From: a virus
Length of the DNA stretch: 64,000 nucleotides
IMG/VR virus record: IMGVR_UViG_3300047362_000477
Span: 35,492-99,491 of that record
Strand: one strand, 5' to 3'
Shown: positions 9,214 through 17,424 of the stretch, in pieces
Layout: every line of letters begins with the position of its first letter
How positions within the stretch are numbered: the first letter of the stretch is position 1
The notes under the pieces: generated by a model
Told to the model about the DNA's origin: nothing
The model's database searches: none
What the model saw: only the letters and a program-made list of their open reading frames with translations
Translations under genes and position numbers: made by a program

Positions 9214-10270
9214 AACTCTCACAATCTCCTTCTCTAACTATATCACTCGTTAAGCAATGTATGCCACCATCCCAAAAATACTGATGTCTAAAATTCCAGT
9301 AAATTGGTTCAATACCATGTGCTTCCATTTCAGCAAAGGCGGCTTCGTTCTTGCCTGTGCAGATTACTGTGTTCTCATCTAACGATAATACGTTAACATC
9401 AAATACACTTTCGTCTGGACAGCCTACCCAATGCTCTAGCCATTTGCTTACATACTCTGTATGAAATCTTTGCTTACGAGTATTTTGAAAATCTTCTGGC
9501 ATATCAAAATCATCTGCTACTTCAATGATAGTCCAGTTCTTCATTTCTTCTGGTACCCAGTTTTTATTCCAGGTCATTAGTACACCAGGTTTCAGCAATG
9601 CAATTTTGCCATCGATATGTCCTCCGACTGGTATGTCCAAAAATTGTGTCTTAGGATATCGCAACTTTATTTCACGTTGAATCCACTCACGGCCCAGTTC
9701 CGTACCTTTACCTCGCTTATTGTCTCCCTCATAGGGTTGGCTAAACAACACGCGGTCCCCACACTTTATCATGTTAGCCGCATGATAAAGTAAGCGATGA
9801 TTCTCTACAAAGTAGTCGTATTTTTTACCACTCTCAATCATTGCTCCTGGCATACTAACCCAATCAGCACCTTCACGAAACCATTTACTACAATGGTCGT
9901 AGTATGCTAGATTCTCAAAATATCTATTATCACTACCTGTATAAATTTCAAATATTGTATTACCGTAAGGCATTAATGTATCACGTGGCATTAATGGATG
10001 ATTAGGAAATCTACAATGCATCCAAGGTAGCTGAATTTGCTCGCCACCGGTGATTGTAAATATGTCTTTTGGCCTTACGACCTCAACACCTTTGCTTTTT
10101 AATATATTTTCTAGTATGGTTAAATCTTCGGCAGTTTCTCTGAATATTTGTTCCATGACAGTTCTGGTCTCTTCGTCCTTATGCCATTCAAATGTTTCTG
10201 GAGGAAACGGAGCACCTAATATAACCCGTTTGAGCGGTTGAAACTCGCTCCATACATTAACTGATTTCAT
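9206..10270 (-). CDS. Amidinotransferase family enzyme (glycine/inosamine amidinotransferase-like), copy 1
   Basis: 354 residues, close to the family length. Landmarks of the arginine:glycine/inosamine amidinotransferase fold are visible: GGHIDG (catalytic His region, about residue 217) and, near the C-terminus, DGGIHCLTSD with the catalytic Cys. The family transfers an amidino group from arginine to an amine through a covalent Cys-amidine. The acceptor cannot be read from the sequence. A paralog lies at 14325-15557. It is the first gene leftward of the divergent region 10271-10371, which carries a palindromic late-type promoter. GC content looks somewhat higher than in neighbouring genes around 9.3-9.8 kb, which may reflect separate acquisition. 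Confidence 0.82.
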   Translation of the reverse strand: MKSVNVWSEFQPLKRVILGAPFPPETFEWHKDEETRTVMEQIFRETAEDLTILENILKSKGVEVVRPKDIFTITGGEQIQLPWMHCRFPNHPLMPRDTLMPYGNTIFEIYTGSDNRYFENLAYYDHCSKWFREGADWVSMPGAMIESGKKYDYFVENHRLLYHAANMIKCGDRVLFSQPYEGDNKRGKGTELGREWIQREIKLRYPKTQFLDIPVGGHIDGKIALLKPGVLMTWNKNWVPEEMKNWTIIEVADDFDMPEDFQNTRKQRFHTEYVSKWLEHWVGCPDESVFDVNVLSLDENTVICTGKNEAAFAEMEAHGIEPIYWNFRHQYFWDGGIHCLTSDIVREGDCESYV

Positions 10271-10324
10271 TATGTTCCTTTGGTAGTTTTCTACTTAATT
10301 ATGCTTGTTGGTAGATTTCTGTTG

Positions 10325-10340
10325 CATAAATATATTTATC
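10325..10340. promoter_or_regulatory. Palindromic late-type promoter box between divergent genes
   Basis: The 14-bp core at 10326-10339 (ATAAATATATTTAT) is a perfect palindrome, so it presents a T4-late-like ATAAATA box to both strands. It lies between the leftward amidinotransferase gene (start 10270) and the rightward oxygenase gene (start 10372). The same 15 bases, CATAAATATATTTAT, recur at 60549-60563, at the other divergent junction. The promoter function is inferred from resemblance to the T4 late consensus TATAAATA. Confidence 0.5.
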
Positions 10341-10371
10341 CGTATATAATATATGCAATGGAGCAAAAATC

Positions 10372-11202
10372 ATGACAAGAATCGCTAAAGATATTATAGC
10401 AAAGGATGACTTCATAGTCAACATATTTGATTATAATAAAGATAAAATATTCAATACCGATGAGTTATATGCCGCATTTGAGAGCGGTTGGCCTGTGGTT
10501 ATTCAAAATTTACCCATAGAAGGGCTAGATTACAAGTATTATGATGATCTAGAGGATTGGACTATTAAGGATAACAAGTGGATTATGCCTTGGTATAACA
10601 GCCATATAAAAAACCGTGATAGATTACGTGAAGAACGTAATTGGTCTGAGGAACAAATTGACGTATTCCACAAGAAACATAAGCAGGCAAATAATGCTTG
10701 GAATGAACTATTTGATAAAATGTTTCCAAAATACAATACTACAGAACGTATGCTCAGTCATAGATACAATACACTAGTTGAAAATAAACTACACTTAGAT
10801 GAACTAGATGAGCAACATACAGGTAACGAGCAACAGATACGTATGTTTGTACAACTAGATAAAAAACGTCCCAGAGTACTTACATTTGGTCCTGACTTAG
10901 AACAACTGTATCAAAAATATTATTGGGAATTTAATTTAAGAGATATAGATAAAAATAATGTACACAAATTTATAAGTGAAATGAGAAATCGTTGTGTATG
11001 GAATGATAAGAAATGGGATCAATTTCATCACCCATTACATTATATTACTTTTAATCCAGGCGACATTTGGTTTTTTAATGCACAATGGATTACACATCAA
11101 ATAGTATATGGAACAAAACTACAATGTTTTGAAGCTGACATTTTAAATGATAGTTTAATCTATCCTGAACTATGTATGGCTGAACGTATTAAAAACTTAT
11201 AG
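10372..11202 (+). CDS. 2OG-Fe(II) oxygenase-like protein
   Basis: 276 residues, one of only two convincing rightward genes here. HLD at H141/D143 and a distal H242 in WITHQIVYG, preceded by NPGDIWFF, fit the HxD...H iron facial triad of the double-stranded beta-helix oxygenases. The RPRVLTF strand and the GD(I)WFF strand are placed as expected. ATG at 10372 follows GGAGC. It converges with the nitroreductase-like gene, overlapping it by 6 nt end to end. Substrate unknown; probable partner of the surrounding biosynthetic genes. Confidence 0.6.
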   Translation: MTRIAKDIIAKDDFIVNIFDYNKDKIFNTDELYAAFESGWPVVIQNLPIEGLDYKYYDDLEDWTIKDNKWIMPWYNSHIKNRDRLREERNWSEEQIDVFHKKHKQANNAWNELFDKMFPKYNTTERMLSHRYNTLVENKLHLDELDEQHTGNEQQIRMFVQLDKKRPRVLTFGPDLEQLYQKYYWEFNLRDIDKNNVHKFISEMRNRCVWNDKKWDQFHHPLHYITFNPGDIWFFNAQWITHQIVYGTKLQCFEADILNDSLIYPELCMAERIKNL

Positions 11203-11880
11203 TTTTAATTTATATACATCTTCAAACTTAGGTTCTGCATAAGGTCGATAATCATATGGATATGGAATAGTTCTGTGTAAGCCTGTTCTAGGATCTTTAT
11301 ATCTTGGATAGTCAGTTTCTTTTCCAGTAACTGAATCTGTTCTACTCTCTCTACCAACGCCAATTATTAAATCTGCTTTTCCATGAGTTCCTAATATTCT
11401 TGCCGCTTCACCTCTACTTCTTAAGCATTGACATAAACCAGTATGCCATCCTCTAGCAGTGAGTGCATGAATAAAAGAAAGAGCAACCATACCAAGTTCA
11501 ATGTTATCAGTATTAGCTACTCCTTCAGGAACTCTATGTTCTATTTGTTGATATAAAGTTTCTGCTTTGTGTACATTACGTTTACTGAATACAATTAATG
11601 TTGGTGCAAGTATTTGAGGATTACCTCTATCTTCTTCAATAGACTTATCTGTATTTCTATGACTATTTAAATGAAATTCTTTTCTAGTTTCTTCATCTGT
11701 TGGTCCTCTAATTATATCAATAACGTATGGCATTCTTCTATTTTTACTAGGGCAATATTTGTGTACTTCTCTAGCAACTTCTTCCATAACTTCAGCAGGA
11801 ACTAATTCATCAGTCCAACTAAATGTTGTCCATCTGTTAGATATAATATCTTCCCACTTTTCGTATTTAAAATCACTCAT
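11197..11880 (-). CDS. Nitroreductase-like flavoprotein
   Basis: 227 residues. The N-terminal segment with SNRWTTFSW and the later NIELGMVALSFIHALTARGWHTG stretch (about residues 125-147, cited in part) match the FMN-binding and dimer-helix regions of the nitroreductase fold. IIGVGRE near residue 175 resembles the family's strand before the C-terminal tail. Members are homodimeric NAD(P)H:FMN oxidoreductases. In biosynthetic clusters they often act as dehydrogenases or oxidases. A GGAGCAAGT Shine-Dalgarno region precedes the ATG. An ATAAATA box lies at 11900-11906. Confidence 0.7.
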   Translation of the reverse strand: MSDFKYEKWEDIISNRWTTFSWTDELVPAEVMEEVAREVHKYCPSKNRRMPYVIDIIRGPTDEETRKEFHLNSHRNTDKSIEEDRGNPQILAPTLIVFSKRNVHKAETLYQQIEHRVPEGVANTDNIELGMVALSFIHALTARGWHTGLCQCLRSRGEAARILGTHGKADLIIGVGRESRTDSVTGKETDYPRYKDPRTGLHRTIPYPYDYRPYAEPKFEDVYKLKL

Positions 11881-11899
11881 AATACTTGCTCCTTTATAC

Positions 11900-11906
11900 T
11901 ATTTAT
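11900..11906 (-). promoter_or_regulatory. Candidate late-type promoter (ATAAATA)
   Basis: ATAAATA on the minus strand, 20 nt ahead of the nitroreductase-like start and touching the stop codon of the upstream fibre-like gene. It resembles the T4 late -10 element. A 7-mer like this is common by chance in AT-rich DNA, so support rests on its position. Confidence 0.35.
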
Positions 11907-13351
11907 TATGCTACTACTGTATATTCGTACAAGTATGTTGTACTTGCTGGTGCTACACTTACATCAAAGTAATAATCATAGTAATCGCCACTGATTTGAG
12001 TCTTAGTAATATTACCTGTTACTGTCATTGAAGTTCCTGATGTTGTACCAACATAGAATGTATCACCTGTTGATAAGTTATCTAGAACATAGTTAATATT
12101 TCTACGTAAGTCATGGTCCTTGCCTTCATTCATTCTAACACGCATTTGTGCGTTTCCAGTTGAACTGTCAGCCGCTGTGTACCATTGTGTCTGTGATGAA
12201 CCTGAATCGCTATAGTATTCACCACCTGTGAATGTTTCACCAGACGATGGAGCAGTCCAGGTTTGTGATGGATCAGCAATATGGAACCATTGTGATTCTG
12301 CGAGTATATTACTATAATCACCTGCTTGTTTCATCAACCAAACTTGTCTAATTTCGCCATCTTCTGTGACACTATCATCTATCGCAGTTATAGTAGCACT
12401 AACTTGTCCATTTGAAACTGTTAGCCATCCACTTGTTGAAGGATTACCTGATACGTCATTCCAGTTTGGATCACTACCTGATTGGTATGAACCATAATAT
12501 GTTGATACACAAGTATAGTAAACTTGTATTCCGTCTGGTGCATTGGTTGTTGCTGTCCATGTCATAGTATCACCTTCTTCTAATTGTGCCTGATAAGCAC
12601 CGTCATCATAATTTGAACTATGAACTCCATAGTCGGTTGCACCTGAGGCAAGAGTACCATACGTAACCGGACTAGCAATATCAATCGTTGTTGCTACGCT
12701 CCAATTAAAATCAGAAGCGTCTTGAGTAGCTGGTGTTGTTGATGTATCGTTTATTGTAACATACTTAATATTTGAATTACCATTGTCTAACGATATTTGT
12801 AAAGTTTCTGTTCCTTCTGTAGTAGAATCAGCAGTAATATTTAAAGTTATTGAATCTGTTGTTCCAACAACAAAGTTTCCTGTAAGACTAGCATTATCAA
12901 TATCTGCACTAGAAACTCCAGAGATTGTATATGGCAATGTAGTTCCGTCAGCTACGGCTGTTGTTGCTAGAGATATTGTAACTGAGCCACCTTCATTAAC
13001 TGTTGAATAATCGCACGATAAACTATAGCTTAAAAATTCGGCATCTTTTTCTGCATACAAATCACCATCTTCTGTTGGACGTAATGTCCACGCACCAACT
13101 CTAACTCCGCCGTCTGCTATAAAAGGTCTTTGTGATCCTGTTATTGCAGTTTCAGATAGATTCATATCTCCATTACCGTCAACTGTCATTCTCCAGTCTC
13201 CCATACGTAAACCTTTGTCAACTCTGAACATCTTTTGTGAACCTGATATAGTATGCATATTAGAAACTTGCAGGTCGCCGTTTGCTAATTCAACAATGCT
13301 CCATTCGCCTAAACGAACGCCAGCATCTGCCATAAATGCTTTTTGTGCCAT
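11906..13351 (-). CDS. Repeat-bearing virion or fibre-like structural protein
   Basis: 481 residues, Thr/Ser/Gly/Asp-rich and short of Lys, like phage tail-fibre or neck-fibre proteins. Residues 1-105 hold three tandem repeats of about 33 residues, each following the pattern F-(h)-x-D-x-G-(V/L)-R-(h)-G-x-W-(6-8)-GD(L/M). A Calx-beta-like segment follows (VNEGGSVTISLATT, then STTEGTETLQISLDN), then Ig-like or beta-rich sequence to the end. The start has AGGAGATT upstream, and an ATAAATA late-type box lies at 13396-13402. It is the only clearly structural-looking gene in the biosynthetic cluster. No virion association can be proven from the sequence. Confidence 0.6.
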   Translation of the reverse strand: MAQKAFMADAGVRLGEWSIVELANGDLQVSNMHTISGSQKMFRVDKGLRMGDWRMTVDGNGDMNLSETAITGSQRPFIADGGVRVGAWTLRPTEDGDLYAEKDAEFLSYSLSCDYSTVNEGGSVTISLATTAVADGTTLPYTISGVSSADIDNASLTGNFVVGTTDSITLNITADSTTEGTETLQISLDNGNSNIKYVTINDTSTTPATQDASDFNWSVATTIDIASPVTYGTLASGATDYGVHSSNYDDGAYQAQLEEGDTMTWTATTNAPDGIQVYYTCVSTYYGSYQSGSDPNWNDVSGNPSTSGWLTVSNGQVSATITAIDDSVTEDGEIRQVWLMKQAGDYSNILAESQWFHIADPSQTWTAPSSGETFTGGEYYSDSGSSQTQWYTAADSSTGNAQMRVRMNEGKDHDLRRNINYVLDNLSTGDTFYVGTTSGTSMTVTGNITKTQISGDYYDYYFDVSVAPASTTYLYEYTVVA

Positions 13352-13395
13352 GATAATCTCCTAAAGTATTACAGTTACTTCTCTAACTATTCTAG

Positions 13396-13402
13396 TATTT
13401 AT
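13396..13402 (-). promoter_or_regulatory. Candidate late-type promoter (ATAAATA)
   Basis: ATAAATA on the minus strand in the 68-bp intergenic stretch, 45 nt ahead of the fibre-like gene. The gene it precedes is the kind expected to be late. The 13352-13419 gap holds nothing else I can identify. Confidence 0.45.
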
Positions 13403-13419
13403 TTAGATATTGGTAATAA

Positions 13420-14247
13420 TTAAGTTACAGTATTTTGTTTATCTAAAGCACTAATCATTCTTGTCATGCCTATACCACCGCCTACACGTGGGAAGAAGTC
13501 AAACTTTAAGAACTCTTCTAGTTCTGCTTGTACTCGTTCTTTACCAAATAGTTTAAATAATAGTTCACTATATGCACCTTCTGTAATAGTATGAAATGTA
13601 TCTCGCATTTGTTCTACATCACATGAACGTTCTGCACTTCCTATTGTTTCCATTCCACCTAGTATTACATCAATCTTCTTTGATTCTGTGTCACCAGGAT
13701 ATCTACTCATATTCCAAAAAGGACTTGTGAATTCTGGAAAGTCTGTAATCATTGCAGTTTTAAAGTCTTCGTACATTTTAGTTTCATGTTCTGCCTTTAG
13801 CTCACCTTCAACACCATAATGACTTTGCCAATCAGCATATGTCATTTCGTATGGTTTTTCAAAGCCTAAGTAATCTACTAGTTCGTATTCCATTTCTTTT
13901 AAATTGTCAATGTTACCTGGCATTTCAAATTCAAACATTGGAAATATTATATCGTGTCTACCTGGAATAGCATTTGGCTCTTGTCTATAGCTGGTACTTA
14001 CACAAAAGAAACCTTTTGCATTAGGGTCTGTAAGTAATTCGTGTTCAAGCCACATTTGACCTGTTTGTGGAAGTGGCCATACTTGACCTGCATAATTGTA
14101 TGTTGCTACATTAAATGGATCTTCACAAGCGGCAAGTATTGATAATCTGTTTTGGGTATGGACTTCTTGGAAACCTTTAGCCAAAAAAAATGACCTTAAA
14201 AGGCCAACTGCGTCTGTAAATTTTTGTGGGGATATTAACTGTGTCAT
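13420..14247 (-). CDS. Free-standing class II aminoacyl-tRNA synthetase catalytic core (AsnRS/AsnA-like)
   Basis: 275 residues from the chosen ATG at 14247, which follows AAAGGAAAAAG. A longer reading from TTG at 14292 lacks a good ribosome site. Motif 2 is visible as STSYRQEP...FPMFEFE and motif 3 as GGGIGMTRM near the C-terminus. There is no N-terminal anticodon-binding domain. Such truncated Asp/Asn/Lys-type cores include archaeal AsnRS-related asparagine synthetase and the EF-P lysylating enzyme EpmA. The likely chemistry is aminoacyl-adenylate formation, with transfer to something other than tRNA. It lies between the fibre-like gene and the second amidinotransferase. Confidence 0.72.
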   Translation of the reverse strand: MTQLISPQKFTDAVGLLRSFFLAKGFQEVHTQNRLSILAACEDPFNVATYNYAGQVWPLPQTGQMWLEHELLTDPNAKGFFCVSTSYRQEPNAIPGRHDIIFPMFEFEMPGNIDNLKEMEYELVDYLGFEKPYEMTYADWQSHYGVEGELKAEHETKMYEDFKTAMITDFPEFTSPFWNMSRYPGDTESKKIDVILGGMETIGSAERSCDVEQMRDTFHTITEGAYSELLFKLFGKERVQAELEEFLKFDFFPRVGGGIGMTRMISALDKQNTVT

Positions 14248-14321
14248 TTCTTTTTCCTTTTCATTGTTCAAAAAAAAATATTTGATAGCCAAAAAAAAAT
14301 CTGATTAATTTGTTATCGTTT

Positions 14322-14328
14322 TATTTAT
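14322..14328 (-). promoter_or_regulatory. Candidate late-type promoter (ATAAATA)
   Basis: GATAAATA on the minus strand, overlapping the stop codon of the upstream amidinotransferase gene and about 75 nt ahead of the synthetase-like ATG at 14247. The leader between them contains two poly-T/poly-A tracts. Confidence 0.35.
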
Positions 14329-15557
14329 CTTCGTAGCTCGTTATTACCCCATAATCTACCAAACTCAATTCCCTGATCTCCACGTTCTGGAAAATAGTCT
14401 TCACAATCACCTTCACGTTCTAGATCACTTGTAGCACAATGTAATCCACCGTCCCAGAAGAATCTGTGTCTCATATTACAAGTAACTACATCTACTTTAT
14501 GTTCACCTAATTTATCTTCAAGTTCTTTAGCAGGGCCACTAGCAATTACTGTATTCTCATTAACACTCAAACAATTTACATCAAAATTAGTCTCCCAACA
14601 AGCACCTACACTAGGGTGCATATATAAATCAATAAATTTATGTAATGCTTCGTTTTGTTCTTCGCCTGCTATCCAATAATCTGCTACTGGTCTTTTCTTG
14701 TTTAATCTCCAGTCATCTTTTACTGTTACTCTATAATCTTGCCAAGCAGTAGTATGATCATTATGCTTTCTATCTATTTTAATAACATCCCAACCTGGAT
14801 ATGTTTCTTCATATTTGTTTACATTAGTATGACTAATAAGCAATCCTGGTCTCACTAGAGCTAATACTGCATCTGTATGACCACCCATAACTGTAGTATT
14901 GATTCTAAAATTGTACCCATACTTTTCATTAAACTTTTTAAACCATTCAACTAATACTTTAGTAGGGCCATTAAAGTCATGTAAGTCAATCATAATATCT
15001 CTACCAGTTCTCATAATACTAGGCCAAGAAATAGCAAATCCTTTGCCTGGGTTTAGTGCCGTTGCTTCTTTTATTATGTTTAATTCTTGATTCTCATCTC
15101 CTAGATCTAAAAAATCATCACAACCTGCCCAAGGTGCATATTCATCTTCAGTAAAGATATTATGGTTATCAAGCATTGTTTTATTCCATTTTCTAAAAAT
15201 ACTATCACGTTTGCCTGTTAATAATTTTTCACCAAATATAATTTGATCATCTCTAGGTGTATTAAATGGTCTTGGTATGTATCCTTCTTCTTCTACAAAT
15301 TCTGTTACACTTTCGTATCTTTTATTATCAGTTACACAAGTATCTGGCATTCTGTAAACTTTTACACCATAACTTTCTGTTAATACTTTACAAAAATAAT
15401 CCAAGTCTTCTCTGGTTTCTTCATTTACTTTCGTCATGACATCTGCTACTTTTTTATCATGATAGTCTTCAAAGAAGCCTTTAGGAAATACATTTCCCAC
15501 CATTACCTTTGTTAGTTTATCCCAACTATTATAACTTTTAAATCCAAAATTATTCAT
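14325..15557 (-). CDS. Amidinotransferase family enzyme, copy 2
   Basis: 410 residues, about 55 longer than the copy at 9206-10270 because of insertions in the first half. It retains the GGHTDA His region and the DGGLHCATSDLEREGDCE block containing the catalytic Cys; the GDCE tail is shared with copy 1 (EGDCESY). The divergence and size difference suggest distinct acceptors rather than a recent duplication. The ATG overlaps the preceding stop as TAATG and has GAGGAGC upstream. The family transfers an amidino group from arginine to an amine. Confidence 0.82.
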   Translation of the reverse strand: MNNFGFKSYNSWDKLTKVMVGNVFPKGFFEDYHDKKVADVMTKVNEETREDLDYFCKVLTESYGVKVYRMPDTCVTDNKRYESVTEFVEEEGYIPRPFNTPRDDQIIFGEKLLTGKRDSIFRKWNKTMLDNHNIFTEDEYAPWAGCDDFLDLGDENQELNIIKEATALNPGKGFAISWPSIMRTGRDIMIDLHDFNGPTKVLVEWFKKFNEKYGYNFRINTTVMGGHTDAVLALVRPGLLISHTNVNKYEETYPGWDVIKIDRKHNDHTTAWQDYRVTVKDDWRLNKKRPVADYWIAGEEQNEALHKFIDLYMHPSVGACWETNFDVNCLSVNENTVIASGPAKELEDKLGEHKVDVVTCNMRHRFFWDGGLHCATSDLEREGDCEDYFPERGDQGIEFGRLWGNNELRR

Positions 15558-15623
15558 TACTTTTTTGCTCCTCCATTAAACCAAAATGACCACTTGCAAT
15601 GCCAGTGAATATGTTCGTTAATG

Positions 15624-16883
15624 TTATTTAGTGACTTCTGATCTAATTCGTTCAAACTCGGGCGACACTTTGGTAACCACGTGTTGTCTGAATCTGTCAT
15701 AGTTTTCTGTGACTTTGACGTATTGACGCATGATGTCAGCATTATACTTATGCTTACTATCAAGACTAAAATTAACCACTTCCATAAGTGGCTCTTCGTA
15801 TTGTTTAAAGTGTGGGCTATTTCCGATACTCTTAAGAAATTCCAATATTTGTTCACGTTGTCTCTCTTTCAACCATTCTGGAGCATGAGCCATACTATAA
15901 TATTGAGGTTCAATAAGTTGATTAGTACTCATTCCAATTCCTCTATTACTAGTCATTTGGTAGTCATGCATAAACTTCCAAAACTTTGTAATGTGAAGTG
16001 CATTAGTCATCTGGTTAACTGTAGTAACTCTTACCTTAATACGTTTACCTGCTTTAGTATCTGCAAACTTAACTAACTTATCAAAGTTCTTCCAAACACT
16101 ATCCCATTTAGATGGCGGTCTTAAATAATCGTTCATTTCTTCCATACCTTCTAATGAGCAGTTAACTATTACACGTTCAAACTTACTTAATTGTTCTAAC
16201 CATTTGTCTTGCATATTAGTAATGTTTGTATAAAAACTTAACTCAATATGTTCTGCGTGTCCACTTTCTACTGCAAGATCTAATAGTTTAAACATATCTT
16301 TGGCTACTGTTGGTTCGCCTCCAATTAATTTTATTTTACGAGCATACTTTAACATAGGAGTAAAACTTTCCCATTCTATTCCTGGCTGAAGTAATGCTTT
16401 TTTCTTTTCTGCAATCATGCCTTTCCAATCCTTGTGATCTAACCCAAGTCCTTGGTCTATCATCTTTGCACGTTCTATACTTACCAAATGTGATGCTTCT
16501 TTGTTACACATTTGACATTGTAAATTACATAGATTTCCTAGTCTAAAATCAAATTGTAAAGGTTGTTCAACTTCCCAATCATTAGCTGAAGCATCAGCTA
16601 CTACATCATCAATTACATCTTTCCATTGTTCATTTTCCCATTGTCTTGAACTCATAATGCCATTACGTTCTAAGTGTTGACATTCGCCACATTCGGGTAA
16701 CCATTCGCCTGCAGTCATTTTACGTCTTACTTCTTTTACGTAGTCATGATTCCAAGTACCTTCTATACCTAGTTCTTCTTGATTAACTAGTTTTTTAGGT
16801 TCTTTGGCCATACAACATAGTCTATAACGTCCACCGTTATATGTACTATATTGAACAAATGGTAACGAACAAAATCCGCTCAT
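15624..16883 (-). CDS. Radical SAM enzyme with N-terminal twitch/SPASM-like domain
   Basis: 419 residues from the ATG at 16883, one base after the nucleosidase stop, with GGAGATG upstream. A longer reading to 16964 would overlap the nucleosidase gene by about 80 nt and is rejected. The N-terminal module has C5, CC at 23-24 and CGEC at 65-68. The core motif is C119, C123 and C126 (LCNLQCQMC), with LIGGEPT as the GGE motif. A second frame in its last 230 bp contains a lipoprotein-like reading (see findings). It sits directly behind the gene that can remove 5'-deoxyadenosine. Substrate unknown. Confidence 0.85.
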   Translation of the reverse strand: MSGFCSLPFVQYSTYNGGRYRLCCMAKEPKKLVNQEELGIEGTWNHDYVKEVRRKMTAGEWLPECGECQHLERNGIMSSRQWENEQWKDVIDDVVADASANDWEVEQPLQFDFRLGNLCNLQCQMCNKEASHLVSIERAKMIDQGLGLDHKDWKGMIAEKKKALLQPGIEWESFTPMLKYARKIKLIGGEPTVAKDMFKLLDLAVESGHAEHIELSFYTNITNMQDKWLEQLSKFERVIVNCSLEGMEEMNDYLRPPSKWDSVWKNFDKLVKFADTKAGKRIKVRVTTVNQMTNALHITKFWKFMHDYQMTSNRGIGMSTNQLIEPQYYSMAHAPEWLKERQREQILEFLKSIGNSPHFKQYEEPLMEVVNFSLDSKHKYNADIMRQYVKVTENYDRFRQHVVTKVSPEFERIRSEVTK

Positions 16884-16884
16884 A

Positions 16885-17424
16885 TTATTTACACATCTCC
16901 AAAAAGGCACCTGCGCCTTTTGCTTGATTATTTTTCCAACTATCTGCCGCATTCTCATCAGCAAAATCTGTTACATATTTATAGCAAATAAAAGGCTTGT
17001 TAAAATGTTTACAAACTTTTGCTATACCATACGATTCCATATCAACTATATCACTTTCAAGTTCTGGTGGTGCTTGTACAAAATTATCACCACTACTACA
17101 ACTCCATGCACTATTTGATATTCTAATATCTCCTGCAAATCCAGTTTCTTCAAAAGGAGTTATACCTAACCCAGCTTGTGGTCTTGTATCCATATCACGT
17201 TGTTTAACAAGTCCAACCTGAACTAATTGTTCTGCTAGTTCTGTATTTAATGCACCAGCAGTTCCATAATTAATTACTGCTTCGCAATCAGATTGTATAC
17301 AAGCCATAGTAGCAAACATTGTAGCATTTACTTTTCCGACTCCATGATACCAGACTTTATATTCTTCTGGATTTAGATTATGCTCTGGAAGTTCACCTTT
17401 CAGAGCTACTAATACATACTTCAT
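16885..17424 (-). CDS. 5'-methylthioadenosine/S-adenosylhomocysteine nucleosidase-like protein (MTAN/Pfs family)
   Basis: 179 residues, shorter than cellular enzymes (about 230). The nucleoside phosphorylase fold is indicated by YHGVGKVNATM, INYGTAGAL and VDMESYGIAKVC (the VDME region binds the ribose), then YVTDFADENA, where the Asp is the expected purine N7 contact (VSD/ISD in cellular proteins). The family hydrolyses MTA, SAH and also 5'-deoxyadenosine, the by-product of radical SAM enzymes. It is wedged between two rSAM genes with 1-nt spacing on each side. Inference: it relieves product inhibition of the viral rSAM enzymes. Confidence 0.8.
   Translation of the reverse strand: MKYVLVALKGELPEHNLNPEEYKVWYHGVGKVNATMFATMACIQSDCEAVINYGTAGALNTELAEQLVQVGLVKQRDMDTRPQAGLGITPFEETGFAGDIRISNSAWSCSSGDNFVQAPPELESDIVDMESYGIAKVCKHFNKPFICYKYVTDFADENAADSWKNNQAKGAGAFLEMCK

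Noticed and set aside
16884-16964. N-terminal extension of the radical SAM protein at 15624-16883
   Set aside because: It would overlap the nucleosidase gene by about 80 nt and add sequence not resembling the paralogs, whereas the ATG at 16883 has GGAG upstream and gives the expected CxLP start.
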